14,970 nt of DNA from an uncultured Acinetobacter sp. (GTDB taxonomy: Bacteria > Pseudomonadota > Gammaproteobacteria > Pseudomonadales > Moraxellaceae), in assembly GCF_943914805.1 (NCBI RefSeq), contig NZ_CALUDM010000089.1, positions 1 through 14,970 of the forward strand. Direction: 5' to 3'. Of this stretch, positions 7,487 through 14,901 are shown piece by piece. Under the pieces are notes generated by a model that worked only from the letters and a program-made list of their open reading frames with translations, was not told the origin of the DNA and did no database searches. Made by a program: the position numbers and the translations under genes. Numbering within the stretch: position 1 is the first letter of the stretch; each line of letters starts with the position of its first letter.

Positions 7487-7597
7487 AACACTTGGCTTCT
7501 CATTTTAGGGAAAGGTTAGAACGTTTTTTCTTTCTAATCTTCTCCTAATGTGAGTGATAGCATAGCAGTTAAAAATTTTAAAAAATAAAGGTTTAGT

Positions 7598-8452
7598 ATG
7601 AATACTCGCCATTTTAGTCAACTTCCAAAACCTTATTTAGCTTATACCAAAGTCATCCAAGGTCTGATTTTTAAAAAGCCGAAAGGTGAAAAGGTTCTTC
7701 CGCAAGTTGAATATGTGGTGGATTCTTTTAAAGTTGATGCTGATCATTTAAAAGCGTATAACGAAGTTTGTGGCTTTAAAAATAATGGTTATATTCCAGC
7801 AATTTATTTAACTGTGTTGTCTCAAAGCTTACAAATGAGCATGATGACGACGGAAGCATTCCCATTTGCACTTTTGGGTTTAGTTCACATTCGCAACATT
7901 GTGAAACAAACACGTAAAGTGGGTGTAAATGAGCAACTTACTTTGTCATGCAAGTTTGGTGAATTAAAGCCACATGATAAAGGTTTACAGTTTGATTTTA
8001 TTACCACTGTAAAAGTAGGTAATGCTGTTGTGGTGGAAGGGGTAACGACCTATTTAGCGCGCCAAAAAACAACGAATTCAACAACAGAAAAATCAAAAGA
8101 TCAGAAAGAACCTAATTTTTCAGTGAAAGATGTGTGGAATATTTCTGAAAACACAGGTCGCCGTTATGCAAAAGTTTCAGGTGATTTTAACTTAATCCAT
8201 ATCCATGCAGTTACGGCTAAAGCGTTTGGTTTTAAACAAGCAATTGCACATGGTATGTGGAGTAAGGCACGTGCTTTGGCAAGTTTGAATTTGCCTGATG
8301 CTTATGAAGTTGATGTTGCTTTTAAATTGCCTATATTTTTACCATCAACAGTTGAGTTTTTAACAGCTGAAGAGGGTAAAGCGACTGATTTCTTGATACG
8401 AAATCAGAAATCACATAAGCCGCATGTTTCGGGTATAGTCAAACCCCTTTAA
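7598..8452 (+). CDS. MaoC-family double-hotdog (R)-3-hydroxyacyl-thioester dehydratase (HtdX-like)
   Basis: A predicted (R)-specific enoyl hydratase / 3-hydroxyacyl dehydratase of 284 residues, close to M. tuberculosis HtdX. The C-terminal hotdog carries the hydratase-2 motif YAKVSGDFNLIH at 190-201, with catalytic Asp196 and His201; Leu replaces the usual Pro after the Asn. The N-terminal half (about 35-155) is a hotdog without this motif, as in two-hotdog eukaryote-type hydratase 2 proteins. A polar Lys/Thr/Ser linker (about 156-173) joins the halves. AAAGG (7587-7591) lies 6 bases before the ATG. The gap from fabG (7487-7597) holds an imperfect hairpin but no terminator, so the pair likely form an operon that ends at the strong terminator at 8471. 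Together with the ketoreductase it would interconvert 3-oxo-, 3-hydroxy- and enoyl-thioesters. Whether the carrier is CoA or ACP is not resolved. Confidence 0.9.
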   Translation: MNTRHFSQLPKPYLAYTKVIQGLIFKKPKGEKVLPQVEYVVDSFKVDADHLKAYNEVCGFKNNGYIPAIYLTVLSQSLQMSMMTTEAFPFALLGLVHIRNIVKQTRKVGVNEQLTLSCKFGELKPHDKGLQFDFITTVKVGNAVVVEGVTTYLARQKTTNSTTEKSKDQKEPNFSVKDVWNISENTGRRYAKVSGDFNLIHIHAVTAKAFGFKQAIAHGMWSKARALASLNLPDAYEVDVAFKLPIFLPSTVEFLTAEEGKATDFLIRNQKSHKPHVSGIVKPL

Positions 8453-8470
8453 ATTAAAATAGAATAGAGC

Positions 8471-8499
8471 GCCTAAATCGAGATGATTTAGGCTTTTTT
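8471..8499 (+). terminator. Rho-independent terminator after the FabG-MaoC operon
   Basis: A perfect 9-bp stem, GCCTAAATC (8471-8479) with GATTTAGGC (8485-8493), closes the loop GAGAT and is followed directly by six Ts. This textbook terminator separates the MaoC gene from the serine hydrolase. Confidence 0.93.
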
Positions 8500-8543
8500 A
8501 TAAAATAAAAAAGCGATATATAAAGATAAAATAGGAATGGAAA

Positions 8544-9803
8544 ATGAACGGTTTAAAAGGTGTTATTTTTGCGGATAAACTAAATTATCAAGGCTATGTA
8601 GATCATCGATTTAAAGACTTGGCTGAACAATTTAGTCGTTTGCAAGATGGACGGGCAGAGCAAGGTGGCGCTGCTTTAGCTGTTTATTTTCAAGGTAAGA
8701 AAGTTGTTGATATTTATACAGGAAAAAAATCCGATTCTGAACAATGGAATAGTCAAACTTTATCGGTTTGTTATTCAACTGGAAAAGGTATTCTGGCAAC
8801 TTTAGCGCATATTCTCGTGAGTGAAGGCTTTTTAGATTATGACACGCCGATTGTGAAGTTTTGGCCTGAATTTGGTCAAAATGGTAAAGAAAGTATGACT
8901 TTGCGCCATATTTTAAGTCATCAAAGTGGCCTATATGATATTCGTAACTTGATTGCCCAAGCTGTTGAAATGGCTGATTGGCAACACATGTTACATGTTA
9001 TGGAACAGGCGACACCACGTTTTCCAGTCGGGACAGATATTGCCTATCAAGCATTAACATTTGGTTGGTTGGTGGGAGGCGTGCTTGAAAAAGCAACCCA
9101 GCAATCTTTAGCATCATTGTTGCAACAATATTTGGTTGAACCACTGGAGCTAGATGGTGTTTATTTTGGTCTTCCTGAATCTGAGTTAAGTCGTGTTGCA
9201 CGTTTAATTCCTAAAGCTGAACCTATACAAAAAACTCAAACTGAAAAACCTAAAACGAAAAGTAAATCCAAAATTTCATTTTCAGATAAATTAATTGAAT
9301 TAAGTGGTCAAAACCCACAAAACTTTTTAGATGCGATGGTGCCGAAAGGCATGCGTGATTTTAGTTTCTTTAGCGATCAAGGTTTACAAGCCATTATTCC
9401 TGCCGCTAATGGAGTTTTTACTGCAAATAGCTTGGCAAAAATTTATGCAATGATGGCAAATAACGGTGTTTGGGATGGGAAAGTTCTTATTAAACCTGAA
9501 ATATTTGCTGAATTAAGTCGTATTCAATCTATTAAACGTGATCGTGTGATGCCTATTCCGATGAAGTGGCGTTTAGGGTATCACCGTGTCATTACTATGG
9601 GTAAACGTGCTAAAAAAGGTTTTGGACATATTGGTTATAATGGATCTGGCGCATGGTGTGACCCACAACGTGAATTAAGTTTTGCTTATACGCATAACTT
9701 TAAAATAGGTTCCATTACAGGTGATTATCGTCTGTGGGGCTTAACACAAGAAACTTTACGTTGTGCAGATGCCGAGATTAAAGGCACTAAAGGTTGGTTC
9801 TGA
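8544..9803 (+). CDS. serine hydrolase of the class C beta-lactamase fold (EstB-type esterase)
   Basis: A predicted serine hydrolase, probably a carboxylesterase acting on short-chain or lipid esters, 419 residues. The SxxK nucleophile motif is Ser78-Thr-Gly-Lys81. Tyr168 (YQALTFGWL) takes the place of the YxN tyrosine, and HIGYNGSG (362-369) stands at the third, KTG-like motif. LSHQSGL at 124-130 is a family hallmark. No signal peptide or lipobox is visible, so a periplasmic beta-lactamase role is unlikely and the enzyme is probably cytoplasmic. A Lys/Thr/Ser/Pro-rich stretch at about 224-245 looks like a flexible insertion. AGGA lies 7 bases before the ATG. The gene follows the FabG-MaoC operon by 91 bases, but a strong terminator lies between, so any functional tie to lipid metabolism is by location only. 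The substrate cannot be deduced. Confidence 0.9.
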   Translation: MNGLKGVIFADKLNYQGYVDHRFKDLAEQFSRLQDGRAEQGGAALAVYFQGKKVVDIYTGKKSDSEQWNSQTLSVCYSTGKGILATLAHILVSEGFLDYDTPIVKFWPEFGQNGKESMTLRHILSHQSGLYDIRNLIAQAVEMADWQHMLHVMEQATPRFPVGTDIAYQALTFGWLVGGVLEKATQQSLASLLQQYLVEPLELDGVYFGLPESELSRVARLIPKAEPIQKTQTEKPKTKSKSKISFSDKLIELSGQNPQNFLDAMVPKGMRDFSFFSDQGLQAIIPAANGVFTANSLAKIYAMMANNGVWDGKVLIKPEIFAELSRIQSIKRDRVMPIPMKWRLGYHRVITMGKRAKKGFGHIGYNGSGAWCDPQRELSFAYTHNFKIGSITGDYRLWGLTQETLRCADAEIKGTKGWF

Positions 9804-9817
9804 TCATAGGTATTTGA

Positions 9818-9857
9818 ATCATTTTGCTATCTGCAAAAAATAAATCAGCAAAATGAT
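9818..9857 (+). terminator. hairpin after the serine hydrolase gene
   Basis: A perfect 11-bp stem, ATCATTTTGCT (9818-9828) with AGCAAAATGAT (9847-9857), has an 18-base loop. It lacks an immediate T-run, so it is a weak terminator by itself. It may protect the 3' end or work with the bidirectional hairpin that follows at 9864. Confidence 0.4.
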
Positions 9858-9863
9858 CGATGT

Positions 9864-9898
9864 AAAAAAAGCACTATTGTAAATGATGGTGCTTTTTT
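9864..9898. terminator. bidirectional terminator overlapping the end of the transporter gene
   Basis: A 13-bp stem (one G-T wobble) pairs 9865-9877 with 9886-9898 around an 8-base loop. An A-run and a T-run flank it, so both strands read as a hairpin plus T-run. It can end the serine hydrolase transcript rightward and the transporter transcript leftward. The transporter's last codons and TAG stop (9874-9876) lie inside the stem. Confidence 0.85.
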
Positions 9899-11049
9899 AC
9901 TGCAAAACTCAGTAGGATATAAGCGATGAGGTTGAGTAAAATAAATCCTGCTGAAATTAAAAACATATACAAGTAATTATAATTAAAGACTAAAGATGAA
10001 ATAAACGCACCCAATGAATCACCGATCAAGTATACGGTGAGTAATAATCCAAATACTGATGCAAATTGTTCTTTCGAAATATACTGCATGTGAATGATTT
10101 CTTCTGTACACGTGCTGGTGGATAATAGGAAAGTTCTTAAAATAAAGATAAATAACAGTACAAAAATACTCATTTCAGAATATTCAAAATATATGAATAA
10201 ATAGCTACACAATAAAATGATTTCTAAAGTAATGAGTAATTTGATTGGCGATTTTGAGAAGAAGTTAAGCTTTTTAATGACAATGGTTGTGAAGATAACC
10301 TGTGAAAAAACAATCATTAAATTGATGAAAATTGAGTATTCGTCAGAAAATCCTTTTTTAATGAAAAGCAGAATCAGGTAAGGTTTAATAAGACCCGAAT
10401 AGCATCCAGAAAAAATCATATTTAAGCAGAACAGAATAACGATCGGATTAAATTTGATTTTGGAAAGTTTTTTATTTTCATGTGTATCTAATTGATAATT
10501 GGGTCTAATTTTTAAAAAGAATAACCACGAAATAAAAACCATGCTTGCAGACACAACCAATAATGACCAATACAAATGGTTTTTATTTGGTGTTATATAA
10601 GCGAGTATTAATACTAAAACGATTGAGAATAAATTGGTTGAATGAAAAATTAAGCTACGATAGAGCACAAGGCGATTAGTCAAATGCGTTTGAGTGCTAT
10701 ATGCCATCCAGTTTTTTAGACTCAAAACGCCTGTAGATGCTGAAAGTCCTGCAATAAATGCAATTAAAACAGCTAAATATTCATTGGTAATGACTCGACC
10801 GAATAGCGCCAAAGCATAAAGAATGATGCTGAAGCTAAGTGTGGTGATCCAATTGAATTTATCTACGATTCTACCTAAGAAAATTGCAAATATTCCCGCA
10901 AAAGACATACTTGCATAAGCCAGACCATAACTCTTAACCGCATTATTTTCATTAAAATATAAGGGCATAATAAAAATGGATAAATTTATCCCTAAGTAAT
11001 AAAGTGTAGAAAACACGATAAATTGTTTTGTATAAACTTTTTCCTGCAT
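9874..11049 (-). CDS. MFS-type transporter, about 12 transmembrane segments, substrate unknown
   Basis: A 391-residue integral inner-membrane protein made almost wholly of hydrophobic helices with short polar loops, about 12 in two halves. A longer charged loop (about 185-200, with HENKKLSKIK) separates the halves. The loop between helices 2 and 3 carries GRIVDKF (59-65), a match to MFS motif A. The length is typical of single-solute MFS carriers. The sequence is rich in Ile, Phe, Leu, Asn, Lys and Ser, and the DNA is visibly more A+T rich than neighbouring enzyme genes. Part of this is normal for membrane proteins, but it may also signal transfer. The start ATG (11049) has no good ribosome binding site. 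Transcribed alone, divergent from dnaX across 231 bases. No partner gene gives a substrate; efflux and uptake are both possible. Confidence 0.82.
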   Translation of the reverse strand: MQEKVYTKQFIVFSTLYYLGINLSIFIMPLYFNENNAVKSYGLAYASMSFAGIFAIFLGRIVDKFNWITTLSFSIILYALALFGRVITNEYLAVLIAFIAGLSASTGVLSLKNWMAYSTQTHLTNRLVLYRSLIFHSTNLFSIVLVLILAYITPNKNHLYWSLLVVSASMVFISWLFFLKIRPNYQLDTHENKKLSKIKFNPIVILFCLNMIFSGCYSGLIKPYLILLFIKKGFSDEYSIFINLMIVFSQVIFTTIVIKKLNFFSKSPIKLLITLEIILLCSYLFIYFEYSEMSIFVLLFIFILRTFLLSTSTCTEEIIHMQYISKEQFASVFGLLLTVYLIGDSLGAFISSLVFNYNYLYMFLISAGFILLNLIAYILLSFAVKKHHHLQ

Positions 11050-11270
11050 TTGATTTTTCTAAAGTTTTTCTTGATGTTAAATACAAGCTATAGAGAATAC
11101 AACAGGATGTGTTGAATATTTTTTGTGTAAAAATAATGAAATGATCTTATGAAAAGCTTGGTTTAAACAATCAAGCCCTCATTATTGAATTCTATTTCAA
11201 CTTATGATGATTGATTTAGCATTTTTAATTCACTCTAGTGATAAAAAACAGTATCCTAAGACCTGTAACT

Positions 11271-11275
11271 AGGAG
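11271..11275 (+). promoter_or_regulatory. ribosome binding site of dnaX
   Basis: AGGAG lies 5 bases before the ATG at 11281 and fixes the dnaX start. The upstream gap (11050-11270) is A+T rich. Its best promoter guess is TTGATT (11211-11216) with a poor -10 (TCTAGT, 11234-11239); nothing else is recognisable there. Confidence 0.75.
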
Positions 11276-11280
11276 CTTTC

Positions 11281-13485
11281 ATGTATCAGGTACTTGCACG
11301 TAAATATCGCCCACGCAACTTTAATGAATTGGTCGGACAAAATCACGTTTCACGTGCGCTGACCAGTGCTTTAGATCGTGGACGTTTACATCATGCTTAC
11401 CTTTTTACAGGAACACGTGGTGTAGGTAAAACCACGATTGCCCGAATTTTAGCGAAATGTCTGAATTGTGAAACAGGTATTACTTCAACGCCGTGTGAGG
11501 TTTGTGCAACCTGTAAAGCTGTGAATGAGGGTCGTTTTATTGACCTGATTGAAATTGATGCTGCATCACGCACCAAAGTTGAAGATACTCGTGAGCTATT
11601 AGACAACGTACCTTATGCACCCACGCAAGGGCGCTTCAAAGTTTACCTGATTGACGAAGTGCATATGCTTTCTACGCATTCCTTCAATGCTTTGCTTAAA
11701 ACATTGGAAGAGCCACCAGAGCACGTGAAATTCTTATTTGCAACAACAGATCCGCAAAAATTACCGATTACCGTTATTTCACGCTGTTTACAATTTACCT
11801 TGCGTCCTTTAGCTGTAGACGAAATTACACATCATCTTGGACATATTCTAAAAAAAGAAGATATCAGTGCTGAACAAGATGCGATTTGGCAAATTGCTGA
11901 ATCTGCGCAAGGTTCATTACGTGATGCATTATCATTAACCGATCAGGCGATTGCCTACGGACAAGGTGCGATTCATCATCAAGATGTCAAAGAAATGTTG
12001 GGTTTAATTGACAGAACGATCATCTATGATTTGATTTTAGCGATTCATCAAAATCAGCGTGAGCGAGTCAGCCAACTGTTATTACAATTTAGACAACAAG
12101 CTTTAGATGTATCTTTGGTTTTAGATCAATTTATTTCAACACTACATGAATTGGCAATGTTGCAATATTTGCCAGAGTTGAGCTTAAAATACAGTGCTGA
12201 AATTAACCAAAAAATCATGCAACTTTCACAGTTGGTTTCTGCACAAGATTTACAATTGTATTATCAAATCGCTTGTAAAGGACGTGCCGAATTACAATTG
12301 GCAGTGACGCAAGAGCAAGGTTTTGAAATGACTGTATTGCGTCTATTGGCATTTAGACCGATACAAAACAATGAAATTATTGTTCAACGACAAATAGAAG
12401 TTGAAACGGTTCAAATTGATCGCCATATTCAGGCTCAAGCGACGACAATTTCAATTGAGAAAGAAGAATCGATTGCTCAATCAGAACAGCTAGAGTCGAA
12501 AAGTACGTCAAATATCATAGAAAATATTACCCAGTCTGAGGCAGCTCAAAATATCAATCAAGGTTTTGATCCTGCTTTTGAAGATATTGAAGATGAATTG
12601 TCTGAGCATCATGTTATTGATAATGAACCAAATAGTGATGATTTTTTAGATGATGAAGTGCAAGATTCACCTCAAACTCAAGGCTTAACTGAAAGTATTC
12701 AAGACAATATTGTTGAAACTTCTATTGTTGAGCAGAGCGAAACATTATCAAATCAACACGCTGAGCCTGAACATTCATCTAACCAAGCAATTGAGGAGCT
12801 AAGTTTAAGTTTATTTGGTGGTGAAACGATTTCTACGACTGCTCAACAAGTGCAAACTGTACAAACGACAACGCAGCAGGATGTTTTTTTCTTAGCACCT
12901 GAAAGCACAGAGCAGACGGATCAAAAGCAGAATCAAGAATATAGCCAAGAACATAATCAAGCAATTGAACAGGTTCAAGAGTTTGAATTAGCGATTGAAA
13001 AAAAATCTGAAAATGAAACTGTTAGCATAGTTGCAAATGAATTTGTATCAGCAAACCATCAACAAAGCCCTCAAGAAATTTTGACTCTAAAAAATCAAAT
13101 TTTAGAAGGGGAATGGACGGTTGATAAGTGGGAATACTGGTTTAGAAATAGTATGCTGTCACCTGCTGTACAAGAGCTTGCTCAACATGGCTTAATGACT
13201 GGACAGATTAATGCTCAATCCATTTTCCATATTCCTAAAAAATATGAAAAATTACTTGGACAAGCGCAGTTTGATCTTGAAGCAGCCATGAAGCAACAAT
13301 GGGGAAATACTGTATTTAGTGTTGAATATGGTGATGTCGAATCTACAACACCGTATTTGATGCAAAATGAACGTAAAGTGAAGGCATTCCAACGTGCGGC
13401 TGAAATGTTACATCAAGAGCCAATTGTAAAAAGTTTAGTTGAAGCTTTTGATGGTCAATTACAAAATATTCAATTGAAGCCTTAA
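11281..13485 (+). CDS. dnaX: DNA polymerase III subunit tau/gamma (clamp-loader ATPase)
   Basis: The clamp-loader motor of the replisome: it loads the beta clamp with delta and delta', and in tau form links polymerase cores to the helicase. It has 734 residues. The AAA+ core shows Walker A GTRGVGKT (44-51), the zinc-binding Cys63/72/75/78, Walker B LIDEVH (123-128), sensor 1 around FATTDPQK (153-160) and the SRC arginine-finger motif (167-169). The collar domain extends to about 360. Residues 362-595 are a long, acidic, Gln/Glu/Ser-rich linker with little order. The C-terminal 600-734 matches the alpha-binding domain V, with the terminal pattern ending FDGQLQNIQLKP. The full product is tau; a shifted product ending near residue 576 would be gamma (see site at 12998). 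AGGAG lies 5 bases before the ATG. It is longer than E. coli DnaX (643) because of the linker. Neighbouring ybaB and recR, usual in many bacteria, are not downstream here. Confidence 0.98.
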   Translation: MYQVLARKYRPRNFNELVGQNHVSRALTSALDRGRLHHAYLFTGTRGVGKTTIARILAKCLNCETGITSTPCEVCATCKAVNEGRFIDLIEIDAASRTKVEDTRELLDNVPYAPTQGRFKVYLIDEVHMLSTHSFNALLKTLEEPPEHVKFLFATTDPQKLPITVISRCLQFTLRPLAVDEITHHLGHILKKEDISAEQDAIWQIAESAQGSLRDALSLTDQAIAYGQGAIHHQDVKEMLGLIDRTIIYDLILAIHQNQRERVSQLLLQFRQQALDVSLVLDQFISTLHELAMLQYLPELSLKYSAEINQKIMQLSQLVSAQDLQLYYQIACKGRAELQLAVTQEQGFEMTVLRLLAFRPIQNNEIIVQRQIEVETVQIDRHIQAQATTISIEKEESIAQSEQLESKSTSNIIENITQSEAAQNINQGFDPAFEDIEDELSEHHVIDNEPNSDDFLDDEVQDSPQTQGLTESIQDNIVETSIVEQSETLSNQHAEPEHSSNQAIEELSLSLFGGETISTTAQQVQTVQTTTQQDVFFLAPESTEQTDQKQNQEYSQEHNQAIEQVQEFELAIEKKSENETVSIVANEFVSANHQQSPQEILTLKNQILEGEWTVDKWEYWFRNSMLSPAVQELAQHGLMTGQINAQSIFHIPKKYEKLLGQAQFDLEAAMKQQWGNTVFSVEYGDVESTTPYLMQNERKVKAFQRAAEMLHQEPIVKSLVEAFDGQLQNIQLKP
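12998..13010 (+). other. candidate programmed frameshift / slippage site in dnaX (gamma synthesis)
   Basis: A run of eight As (12998-13005) is read as GAA AAA AAA TCT, codons 573-576. A -1 ribosomal slip on A-AAA-AAA, or one extra A from transcript slippage, gives ATC then TGA (13008-13010), so the shifted protein has 576 residues and lacks only the C-terminal alpha-binding domain. E. coli dnaX, from memory, also slips on A-AAA-AAG, reads one codon and stops at TGA, within the same peptide KKSE. I see no strong downstream hairpin (only a 4-bp stem) and only a weak upstream AAGAG (12977-12981). Confidence 0.6.
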
Positions 13486-13506
13486 ACCGAAAGTTTAAAT
13501 CAAATA

Positions 13507-13938
13507 TTAAGCTAAATAAGGTGTTAAAGCATCTCGCATTTCTTGAGGAATCGAGGTGCTTTTTTTCGTTTCACGTTCTACAAAAACATGAACGAATTGA
13601 CCCTGTGCAGAAGCGTTTTGCTGACCTTGTTTGAAAATAGCAAGGTCATAAGTCAGAGAGGAATTACCAATTTTCGAAATGGCTACGCCAACTTCAATAA
13701 TTTCTGGGTAAGTGAGTTCTTCTAGAAAATTACATGATGAGTTTACAACTAAGCCAATAATCGGTGAATTGTGAATATCAAAAGCGGCATGTTGAATGAG
13801 CAATGCATTGGCTGCAGTATCAAAATAACTATAATAAGTCACATTATTTACATGCCCATAGATATCATTGTCAGCCCAACGGGTTTGAATTGGGAATAAA
13901 AAATTGTACTGAGCACGGCTTTTGATTTCTGGTTTCAT
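13507..13938 (-). CDS. hotdog-fold acyl-CoA thioesterase (4HBT / YbgC-FadM type)
   Basis: A small cytoplasmic thioesterase, predicted to hydrolyse acyl-CoA to free acid and CoA. It is one hotdog domain of 143 residues, the usual size. The 4HBT signature TRWADNDIYGHVNNVTYY lies near the start; the Asp two residues before Tyr-Gly (Asp25 of this start) aligns with catalytic Asp17 of Pseudomonas 4-hydroxybenzoyl-CoA thioesterase. The following GHVNN is typical of the YbgC / FadM branch. The ATG at 13938 (MKPEIKSR) is chosen over a TTG two codons upstream at 13944; neither has a clear ribosome binding site. The gene converges on dnaX with a 21-base gap and lies downstream of the ompW terminator, so it probably has its own promoter in 13939-13990. 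It could recycle CoA from products of the lipid genes, but the specificity is unknown. Confidence 0.92.
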   Translation of the reverse strand: MKPEIKSRAQYNFLFPIQTRWADNDIYGHVNNVTYYSYFDTAANALLIQHAAFDIHNSPIIGLVVNSSCNFLEELTYPEIIEVGVAISKIGNSSLTYDLAIFKQGQQNASAQGQFVHVFVERETKKSTSIPQEMRDALTPYLA

Positions 13939-13990
13939 ATACAAGGCTACTAGAATTTATTGTTTAGGTTTAATTATTGTCATGCTATAT

Positions 13991-14025
13991 GAAAAAGCCC
14001 ATTAAACAAAAGGATTTAATGGGCT
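13991..14025 (-). terminator. Rho-independent terminator of the ompW-family gene
   Basis: A perfect 11-bp stem, AGCCCATTAAA (13996-14006) with TTTAATGGGCT (14015-14025), has an 8-base loop. On the minus strand it is followed by TTTTTC. It lies 22 bases beyond the stop codon. Confidence 0.92.
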
Positions 14026-14047
14026 AGGTAGTGTTTTACTTATAGAA

Positions 14048-14851
14048 TTAGAAGCGGTAACCAATACCGATATAAGTCACGATTGGTTTAATTTCGATAT
14101 CACTTTTACCTGAAATCAACGTAGTTTTACCCGCTGGTGTCATACCACTTACTTTTAATTCAGCAGATGTAGATAAGTGTGCATAAGAAACTGATGCAGT
14201 AGCATACCAGTCTTTGGTAATGCTGTAGTCAACACCCAGCATTGCAACAGGCGCTAATGCATCGTCAACTTTTACTTTACCTAAACTTGGGTTATATGGG
14301 CCAAGAGGTGAATTTTTTAATGCAGTATTAATTGCAGGATCAGTTTCTACATTAGAGAAATGCGCATACATTAATCCTACGCCTACATATGGGCGGATTT
14401 TATTGGTGATTGCACCAAAGTGGTAACGACCAGAAATAGTAGGTGTATAAGCATCTGTAGTTGCAGCTTTATCAAATTTACTTAAATCAATAACTTTTAC
14501 GCCATGAACAGTAATATTACCTTGACCTGCAAGTTCCATTTCAGGTGGTGCACCTAAAGTTAACTCTAAAGAAACGTTGTCATTTACAAAATAATCAAGC
14601 ATTAAGCCTGCAGTATCAGAATCTTGTACTTCGAAACCAGCATCTGGATTTGCTGACTGTAAATTTGCTAAAGCACCAAGATAAGGGCTATTTCCAGTTT
14701 TACCATTTACGCCTTGCGAATTGCTTTGAGGCATAACATGTAGCCAACCTGCAGATACAGCAAATGTTTTACCGTCAGAAGTTGCGGCATGAGTCGCTGT
14801 ATTTAAACCCATTATTGCTAAAGGGAGGATTGCTAATGTAAATTTGTTCAT
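14048..14851 (-). CDS. ompW: OmpW-family outer-membrane beta-barrel protein
   Basis: A predicted eight-stranded outer-membrane barrel of the OmpW family. Family members form narrow hydrophobic channels for small non-polar molecules. It has 267 residues. A Sec signal peptide (Lys3, hydrophobic 4-16, THA|A at about 20-23) gives a mature protein from about Ala23. Family landmarks include DYFVNDNVSLELTLGAPPE (86-104) and KIRPYVGVGLMYAHF (151-165). The protein ends IGIGYRF, with the C-terminal Phe needed for barrel insertion. It is about 55 residues longer than E. coli OmpW (212). The extra length seems to lie in loop regions at about 42-72 and 168-200, which are polar and Gly/Asn/Pro-rich. GGAA lies 8 bases before the ATG. 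The 5' region has overlapping dyads (14878-14901). It is monocistronic with a strong terminator. Several OmpW paralogues exist in Acinetobacter, so the symbol denotes the family and not a proven orthologue. Confidence 0.9.
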   Translation of the reverse strand: MNKFTLAILPLAIMGLNTATHAATSDGKTFAVSAGWLHVMPQSNSQGVNGKTGNSPYLGALANLQSANPDAGFEVQDSDTAGLMLDYFVNDNVSLELTLGAPPEMELAGQGNITVHGVKVIDLSKFDKAATTDAYTPTISGRYHFGAITNKIRPYVGVGLMYAHFSNVETDPAINTALKNSPLGPYNPSLGKVKVDDALAPVAMLGVDYSITKDWYATASVSYAHLSTSAELKVSGMTPAGKTTLISGKSDIEIKPIVTYIGIGYRF

Positions 14852-14877
14852 AGAATTATTTCCAATACTGTCGGCTG

Positions 14878-14901
14878 TCTTGATTTCCCGATCAAGATCG
14901 G
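14878..14901 (-). promoter_or_regulatory. overlapping dyads in the ompW 5' leader
   Basis: Two mutually exclusive stems share bases: TCTTGAT (14878-14884) with ATCAAGA (14891-14897), and CCGATC (14888-14893) with GATCGG (14896-14901). They lie 27-50 bases before the ompW ATG. A possible -10, TAAAAT on the minus strand (14921-14926), would put them in the transcript leader; no good -35 is visible. They could be an operator, an RNA switch-like leader or a target for a small RNA. Function is unknown. Confidence 0.35.

Noticed and set aside
7514..7535. Imperfect hairpin GGTTAGAA / TTCTAATC between the FabG and MaoC genes
   Set aside because: About eight weak pairs with a wobble and a loop of Ts, no T-run after it; more likely neutral than a terminator splitting the operon.
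8544..9803. Reading the serine hydrolase as an AmpC-type antibiotic beta-lactamase
   Set aside because: It lacks a signal peptide and has YQA and HIG motifs typical of EstB-like esterases instead of YxN and KTG.
11850..11857. A seven-A run followed by G inside the ATPase domain of dnaX, also a slippery heptamer
   Set aside because: A -1 shift here runs on for about 27 codons to a TAA and would cut the ATPase core, giving no sensible gamma. The run at 12998 fits far better.
13482..13498. Small hairpin TTAAAC / GTTTAA over the dnaX stop codon
   Set aside because: Six weak A-T-rich pairs and no T-run; too little to call a terminator, though something must separate the convergent dnaX and thioesterase genes.
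13543..13725. 60-codon plus-strand reading frame
   Set aside because: It lies wholly antisense to the well-supported thioesterase gene and shows no domain or ribosome binding site.
14545..14736. 63-codon plus-strand reading frame
   Set aside because: Antisense to the ompW-family gene; no motif or start signal.
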